Positions 58,480-64,000 of a stretch of DNA of 64,000 nt are shown here, one piece after another; position 1 is the stretch's first letter, and each line of letters starts with the position of its first letter. The notes under the pieces are model-generated. The model was not told the origin of the DNA. It was given only the letters and a program-made list of their open reading frames with translations, and searched no databases. The translations under genes were made by a program, and so were the position numbers. This DNA is from Icerya purchasi (lineage: Eukaryota > Arthropoda > Insecta > Hemiptera > Monophlebidae): assembly GCA_039619475.1 (NCBI GenBank), contig CM077115.1:442712792-442776791 (forward strand). The letters run 5' to 3'.

Positions 58480-58940
58480 AACGCTCTTTTTACAACCTAC
58501 TCTTCCTGCTAATCTGTGGTTCCCTTTGCTTCCCTCTGTTCGCCGTTCCGTTGTTATCTCCATTATCATCCATCATCTGCTTTCTTAAGCCATACTCTAT
58601 TAGTTTATATTCGCTTCGTTCCTCGTTTGCATTTTTCATTCAAATTTTGCCAAGCTGATCATCTTTGAGTGTTCATCTCTTTCTGTGTTGAGTGTTCTAC
58701 ACTCCATTCTCCAGTTTGTTGAGATTTGATCTTACTACTACTCTTTATTGCGCCTATGATATCCTGTCTTTTTCTTCCCCACACATCATATTCCTGTTAT
58801 ACTGATTGCTTCTCATTTACAATATTTTATCGTAATAATATAATCGACTCTTTCCTTTTCCAATTGTTTCCGGGTAAAGGTCCCCCCTAGTTGATGAGCT
58901 CAAAAAAAAAAAAAAAACAACAAAACAACAACAGCAAAAC
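58480..58940 (+). pseudogene. decayed LINE 3' end with A-rich tail
   Basis: Plus-strand blocks PLLPSVRRSVVISII, then SHTLLVYIRFVPRLHF and ADHLxxFECSSLS-like wording after frame changes. The order R-x-x-V-S-I-I-R-L-R-L-x-H-T-L, then D-H-x-F-E-C-x-x-L, is that of the jockey/I-type copies elsewhere. It ends at an A-tract from 58901 followed by CAACAAAACAAC. Confidence 0.5.
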
Positions 58941-59199
58941 AAATAAAACATTATACGCAGTGAGAAGAATAATTTGATCGCTTTGAGCAGTGTATGAACG
59001 GATTTTAGATTATCTGATTAAATAAAATGAGTCGCATAGCACGATTTCACGTACATATATTTGGAAGCAACTTGAGTCCGAAATAAGATAGCGACCGAAA
59101 GCCTAAGTGACTTCACGGGTTTTGGGTAACCCAGTAACTTAATACTAGCCCTAAAAAGGGGTCTTCTTGCTAACTAAACGGTTCAAAAACAGCAACAAC

Positions 59200-59440
59200 A
59201 ACAACAACAACAACTTTAGTATACTCTACCGATGTTCCTCCCACTTTTGGAGTATTGTTCGATCATCTGTTGATAGAAAATATTTTCCAAGTAGATTCCT
59301 AAGATGTATATACTTTATGAAGCATCCCCGGGGAGTTTGTTCGAAATTTGAACATTATCGGAATTTATTAAATTTAACGTGACCACCAAAGAGAGATGAA
59401 GAAGAGGAGCTAAGTTGGTATAAGAAACTTTTTTTAATAT
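59200..59440 (+). pseudogene. LINE reverse transcriptase thumb fragment
   Basis: After an (AAC)n tract at 59190-59213 the plus strand reads, over two frames, SILYRCSSHFWSIVRSS and PSRFLRCIYFMKHPRGVCSK, then RNLLNLT. This resembles the V-R-S-x-L-E-Y-x-S-x-x-W ... Q-R-x-F-L-R block of CR1/jockey-like LINEs. Confidence 0.5.
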
Positions 59441-60429
59441 TTAAATGTAATAAAACTATTGCAAACAAATATGTTGTTTTATAAGAAGTGTTCACCGAAT
59501 GAAATTATTTAATTCTTCATCACACACTGTTTCAGAAATCGAACTATTTCATTATTAATGGTGAAAAATTTAAGAAATGAATACAAGACAGTTGTATTTA
59601 TTATTCAGACTCATTGTTAAATTTATTTTTGTGATAAATATTTTAACATTATTATTATTTTTAATATTCAATATTATTTTTATTATGATGTAAGAATTAA
59701 ACGCTGCTTGCTTACATATCCATTCGGTTTTTTTTGTTCGGTCAGCAATTAAAACAGTTTTAAATTTTTTTATAATATCTTTTGCAGAAGTACATGCGAG
59801 CAATTTAAAATTATTTTTCGGCAAAAAATTCATCGGAAAAACAAAAGCTTAACCAGAGAAACCTCTCATTTTGAAATTTTAACTTAGCCGCGCTTAATTA
59901 TAAATTCGCCAAACGTGTTTTAAATTGTAATTAACTTCAAATTTCAGGTGATTTTGCTTACACCTACTTGCACTTAATTTTAAATATTGTGTTAAATAAT
60001 TTAAAATTAAATTGTTTTCAAATTACTCGTCGTATATTTGAATTAGAAACGAACAGCAATGTTTAATCATATCTCTTTTCATTATTATCATTTAATTTCG
60101 CAGATGCATTTTATATCTGTGCTATTAAGTGTAGTTTTCATGGTAAATATGCAACGCCGGTGTAGATGCAAGACTACGTTTAGCATTGTCAATGTGTCCG
60201 ATTTATATCGTTACCACAAAAATGCAGTCCCGTGTGCACTAACCGACTACTGGGTTTTTACGGCGCACCGGGAAAATTCAAAGGTAAAAGGACGCTTTAC
60301 AGCAAAAGGTTCGGTGATAAAATTTTGAGAAAATTAGGGCGCAAAAGATAAATTAAATGCTCGGGCGCACCGGGAAAATGCCAGTTTGCCCGTATAGCCA
60401 GTCCGTCAGTGCCCGTGTGCGAGCGTCTA
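59441..60429. other. no gene seen
   Basis: AT-rich. GGCGCACCGGGAAAAT occurs twice (about 60259 and 60365), which hints at a small duplication. No host exon was recognised. Confidence 0.4.
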
Positions 60430-60597
60430 CATATGGTGCTATGCATGTTTGCCATTACCTTCCCCATATGATTCTGTCAGCGATTATATCATTTAATTTT
60501 TTGATATAATTTCTATCTTCGTCTGGGATCTAACTGAAGACTTCTGTAACGGATATCAAATACTCCGACAACAACTAGAGGTTATCGCGACGACTTA
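60430..60597 (-). repeat. tRNA-derived SINE, copy 2 (decayed)
   Basis: Same order as the copy at 38.0-38.2 kb: GTTTGCCATTACCTTCCCCA in the body, then GGGATCTAACTGAAGACTTC (B-box region, decayed) and AACTAGAGGTTATCGCGACG (A-box end). The promoter boxes are mutated. Confidence 0.65.
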
Positions 60598-61517
60598 TTA
60601 CAATTAAATTTTTAATTTTCAGTTTTTAACGCTTAACCGTTAACGCTGCTATTCATCATTGCGTTTTTAAAAGTGTTTTTTTTTTTAAATTTATCCAGTT
60701 TGTAATGCGCTTGTTATTCTTTTCGCTAAATGAAAAAATTGTTGATTGTATTTTTGCTTTTTTCCATGTTGCGAAGTAAATTTATTGTCTTCTTTCTTTA
60801 AAATTTTTTCAACATATTCAAAAATATACTTCTAGAAATATCGGGGGGAAGTGTTTTATCAAAATTTTATGTTTTTTTTTTTTTTTAACGTGAAGTTATT
60901 GTGTTACGTGTAACGCTCGCAAACGAAAAAGAAAAAAAAATGCTTAAATGATCAGATTATCTCGGCTTAATTTGAACTGAAAAGAAATTAAGGAAATTTC
61001 GGAGCATCGGAAATACCCCGGTCTAAAATAATTTCTGGCGCTGTTACTGTTAAAAAGGTAAGTGTTCCTTAAAAACATCAGTAGCGTTGCTTGCTTCACG
61101 CGAATCGGAATAATTCTTCGTCATTTAATTTCATGTTCATACATATCCCCGAATAAAAGCAACACCGTATCTATGCCGTTTGTTTTTTTTTGTATATTAA
61201 AATTTAAAAATGCTACAATTTGAAATGCTTTATGTCATCCATTCGATATGGAGGCGGGGGAAATTTGTAAGATTTAATTCTCTTAGTGAACTCGAATTTC
61301 AAAATTTCCAACAGTCAGTCAACGGCATGGGGGGGGGGCTTATTTAACTTAGGCTCTTGATTATATTTATTTTGGCACAATTCTTCGCGAATAAATTCAT
61401 TTGATCTTTTCGAAAGTTAGATGTAAAATTATAGACGTACAGTGTGTGTTACGGATGCTTAAATAAAAGTTTATTAATTTGGAATAAATAACGAACATAA
61501 AACACGCACCCTCCATA
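60598..61517. other. no gene seen
   Basis: AT-rich, with a donor-like AAAAAG/GTAAGTG on the plus strand near 61060 but no convincing exon before it. The channel's first-helix exon was searched for here by eye and not found. Confidence 0.4.
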
Positions 61518-61521
61518 TTAA

Positions 61522-63216
61522 CCCCGTAACTGCTATTGCCGGATCAATACGACCCAGCGCATATCCCGATCATGTGCGAACAATATCTTTACGACGTGCT
61601 GGAGGGCGAAAGTCCACGTATTCTCCTACCTCTCAATCTACTGTCGGACGGTGAGACGGGCGCGTTTCTCGTTGTTTTTCCCATAAGTGAAATATGCACG
61701 TGTCCGGGGGGTCAGATTGATCCGGTGATAGTGTGAAAGTAACAAATTAAATTTGACATTACGAAGGTCAATATTTAATTTGTGACGATATTTTCAGTTT
61801 CTTTATTCAATAGTTTCGTTTTTCTGGTTGTTTTTTCCGACTAAATATGAATATATAGTAATTATTTTCTTCTAAACGATCTATTTTTGTGTACTTCAGA
61901 TGTCTGCCTCCACTAGTAAAGTTCTGAGTGGAAAAGGGTTAGAAATATTCGTGAATGATCCGGAATTTTGGAAACATATAGAAGATGATATGGAAGAGGA
62001 AAATCAGAATGAATGTCGCTGAAGATGAAATGTATGCCGGCCAACAAATATTATTTGATGCGGAGGTATCATGATTCGGCTAAAGCTCGTTGCCTTCCGA
62101 GGCAAATGTGCATTCCGAATATACATATCCAGCAAGCTTGCTAAATATGGGTTGAAACTTTTCAAATACTTGCAGATTCCCAAACCGATTACGTGGTTAA
62201 TGCTGAAGTTTATACTGGCTGAGATTTAGACAAAAGTAAGAAGACGAATTTTTCGCTACCAACTGAAGTCGTGCTTCGTATGACACAAGCAATTGTTGGA
62301 TCCCACAGGAACGTACCGCGAGATAAATACGTCAGCAGAGTTGGTTAATGAATTGCGGAAAAAAGGATTGACCGATTTCGGAACAGTGAAAAGAGATAAG
62401 AGGATGATTCTGCCTGAGTTTCAAGCGAACAGAAACCGACCAGTTCATTTATCACTCTTTTGGTTTTACGTCCGATAAAATTCTGACATCATATGTTCCC
62501 AAACGCGGAAAGTGTGTTATATTTTTCTTCAGCTCATGCAGTTATTGTTGTCATAAGTGCTAATCACAATTCTAAGCCAGTAAAAATTTTAGACTACAAT
62601 AGTACCAAAGCTGGTGTTGACGCGCCCTTGATGAAAAATGTGCCAACTATTCGACTTCTAGACGGACACTAGATGCTGGCCAATGGTGATTTTTCACGCG
62701 ATACTGAATATAGCTACAATCAATTCGAGAGTACTATATCAATTCTCTCTGGGAACTGAAAAAACTGCATTCAAATATTTGAAAGAACCTGGTATTTCCC
62801 TGTACACTCTACATATCAGGCGTCGAATATACTCTACCAATATCCCACGCAAACCTTGATCTTCTCGGAATTAACATGGAAGTACCTTCGGGACCTCATA
62901 ATGAAGGTACAACTTAAAAAAAATAAAAGACGTGTCATATGTCCGAGTCAAAAAGATAGAAAAACAAATACCTACTGCTCGAGCTGTAAAATACCAATCT
63001 GCAGCCGATGCACCTCTAAAATGTGCCCGCCGAACTGTGTTTAATTTCTTTTTCGATTTTCCTTCGAATAAAATATGTTGTAATAACATGTTTTTGAAAG
63101 AATTATACTTCGATTTCAATTTCTAGAGTTTTTATGACACAATTGATATGTAGTGGGCTATATTGACCCGACAATAGCAGTTACGTTCCATTGGTTTTTA
63201 CTGTAGCAGTTACGGG
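61522..63216 (+). mobile_element. piggyBac element, internally deleted, TTAA duplication
   Basis: TTAA at 61518-61521 and 63217-63220. The left end reads CCCCGTAACTGCTATTGCCG then GATCAATACGACCC. The inverted right end reads CCCGTAACTGCTA, a spacer of about 30 bp, and then GTAACTGCTATTGTCGGGTC AATATAGCCC. The ends are therefore asymmetric, with the motif doubled on the right. At 1695 bp it is shorter than full piggyBac elements (about 2.4 kb), and the transposase gene lacks a large internal part. Confidence 0.9.
61900..63044 (+). pseudogene. piggyBac transposase, deleted and frameshifted
   Basis: MSASTSKVLSGKGLEIFVND then FWKHIEDDMEEENQNE (acidic N-terminus), followed in other frames by VAFRGKCAFRIYISSKLAKY, LVNELRKKGLTDFGTVKRDK, ILPEFQANRNRPVHLSLFWF, WPMVIFHAILNIATINSRVL and the Cys-rich C-terminus RRVICPSQKDRKTNTYCSSC. 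The catalytic core between the N-terminus and FRGKC is mostly gone. Order and wording fit piggyBac throughout. Confidence 0.88.
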
Positions 63217-63594
63217 TTAAAAATATCCGATGAAATTCAAACAGCACTGACTAGTTTCGTACCGTTCGGTTCATGATCGCGTAGTGTATAATTCCCACTC
63301 TGATCATGAATCTAAGGATTCGAAATTTGTATAATACATTGTGATCATGAAAACTACTTTTCTACTTAAGGGTTCAAAAATCCGTCAGTGTTTTTTTGTG
63401 AATTTCACGTTGATATTTTTTTCATATTTTCTATGTTCATTATTCGTTTAAATTAATAAATGTAAAATATCAAGTAACTTCAGCCTTAACAGCATCTGAA
63501 TAAAATTCTCTTTAATGCGTGCAATGTAAATGAGAGGGACAACTATTAAAATACCTTTGCGAAGTTGTCCAAAGTATATCTTACATAAGCAGCG

Positions 63595-64000
63595 GCGGAC
63601 CCACTGGGGGGGGGGATAGGAGACATTCCCCCTCAAAGAACTAAAGCCTCTATGAAAAATTTTTTTATAACAAAGAAACTTAATTTATGCGATAAAAGTT
63701 TTATATAAATGTTACAACATACGGATTTAATTATAACTAATATTTAATACTATTTTCTAGTAAAACTATTAATGTGTTTCTTGTTTATTCTATTTTATAC
63801 ACAACTATCATCGATCTTCTTTTGTCTTTCTTATTTATTATTAATTTTTATTTTGTAATTTTAATTAAAAATAGTAGTTCGATGAGAAATATATATATAT
63901 ATATATATATTTAAACTTGCTCACGAACAAACGAGAATTCGGATCGGATTACTAACAAAAATAAAAATAAAGTGTCTAATAAAAATACTATATCTTTCTT
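63595..64000 (+). repeat. dispersed repeat, inverted copy of 42.1-42.5 kb, cut by the window edge
   Basis: Starts near GGCGGACCCACTGGGGGG and matches the complement of 42090-42465 over several blocks, with a (TA)n tract at 63891-63910. It continues beyond the window. Confidence 0.65.

Noticed and set aside
58240..64000. TM1 exon of the channel gene
   Set aside because: No minus-strand sequence with the PAVTICN-type motif or a first-helix exon was seen; it is presumed to lie beyond the window.

Overview
The window is eukaryotic nuclear DNA, almost certainly from an insect with a large, AT-rich, transposon-laden genome. The support is spliced genes with GT-AG introns, a pickpocket-type DEG/ENaC channel gene (a family expanded in insects), many decayed LINEs, Tc1/mariner, pogo, piggyBac and hAT relics, tRNA-derived SINEs and (TA)n microsatellites. 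The species cannot be fixed from the sequence; a hemipteran is only a guess. There is no bacterial-style operon, CRISPR array or rRNA gene.

Two host genes can be supported, and they converge. At the left edge on the + strand are the last two coding exons (173-345 and 5188-5361) of a mitochondrial carrier of the SLC25A19 thiamine pyrophosphate carrier type. On the - strand, nine exons of one pickpocket (ppk) DEG/ENaC sodium channel gene run from about 58.2 kb down to a stop codon at 11858. From 5' to 3' they are 58011-58196, 50027-50160, 40955-41039, 37501-37599, 28272-28458, 26674-26727, 25199-25310, 17042-17154 and 11858-11949. Every exon is open, all eight junction phases agree, and the joined reading covers 353 residues from the early extracellular domain to the second membrane helix. 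The first exons, with the N-terminus and first membrane helix, were not found and probably lie beyond 64000.

Almost everything else is mobile DNA in the introns and flanks. DNA transposons: a Tc1-like element with DD37E spacing (995-2703), a 192-bp foldback MITE (6473-6664), a hAT relic (about 12.6-13.0 kb), a 1.27-kb foldback element carrying inverted transposase pieces (42743-44011), a complete pogo-type element whose 585-aa transposase is intact and ends in a PHD finger (44026-46540), a 414-bp TA-inserted element (53065-53478), a decayed Tc1-like element (53942-55534), a decayed mariner (55629-56971) and an internally deleted piggyBac (61522-63216).

Retroelements: one nearly complete LINE (18634-21557, -) with a single frameshift and a single stop, plus more than a dozen 5'-truncated or decayed LINE pieces and two SINE copies. 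A family of repeats anchored in (TA)n tracts recurs at about 3.0, 6.3-8.2, 33.4 and 41.2-42.5 kb.

The host gene and its mobile load interact closely. A LINE tail and a TA tract sit next to the weak donor of the exon at 50027-50160, a 19-base poly(A) replaces the expected pyrimidine tract before the exon at 28272-28458, and a LINE begins about 70 bp from the exon at 37501-37599. Apart from these, no previously undescribed molecular system is evident.
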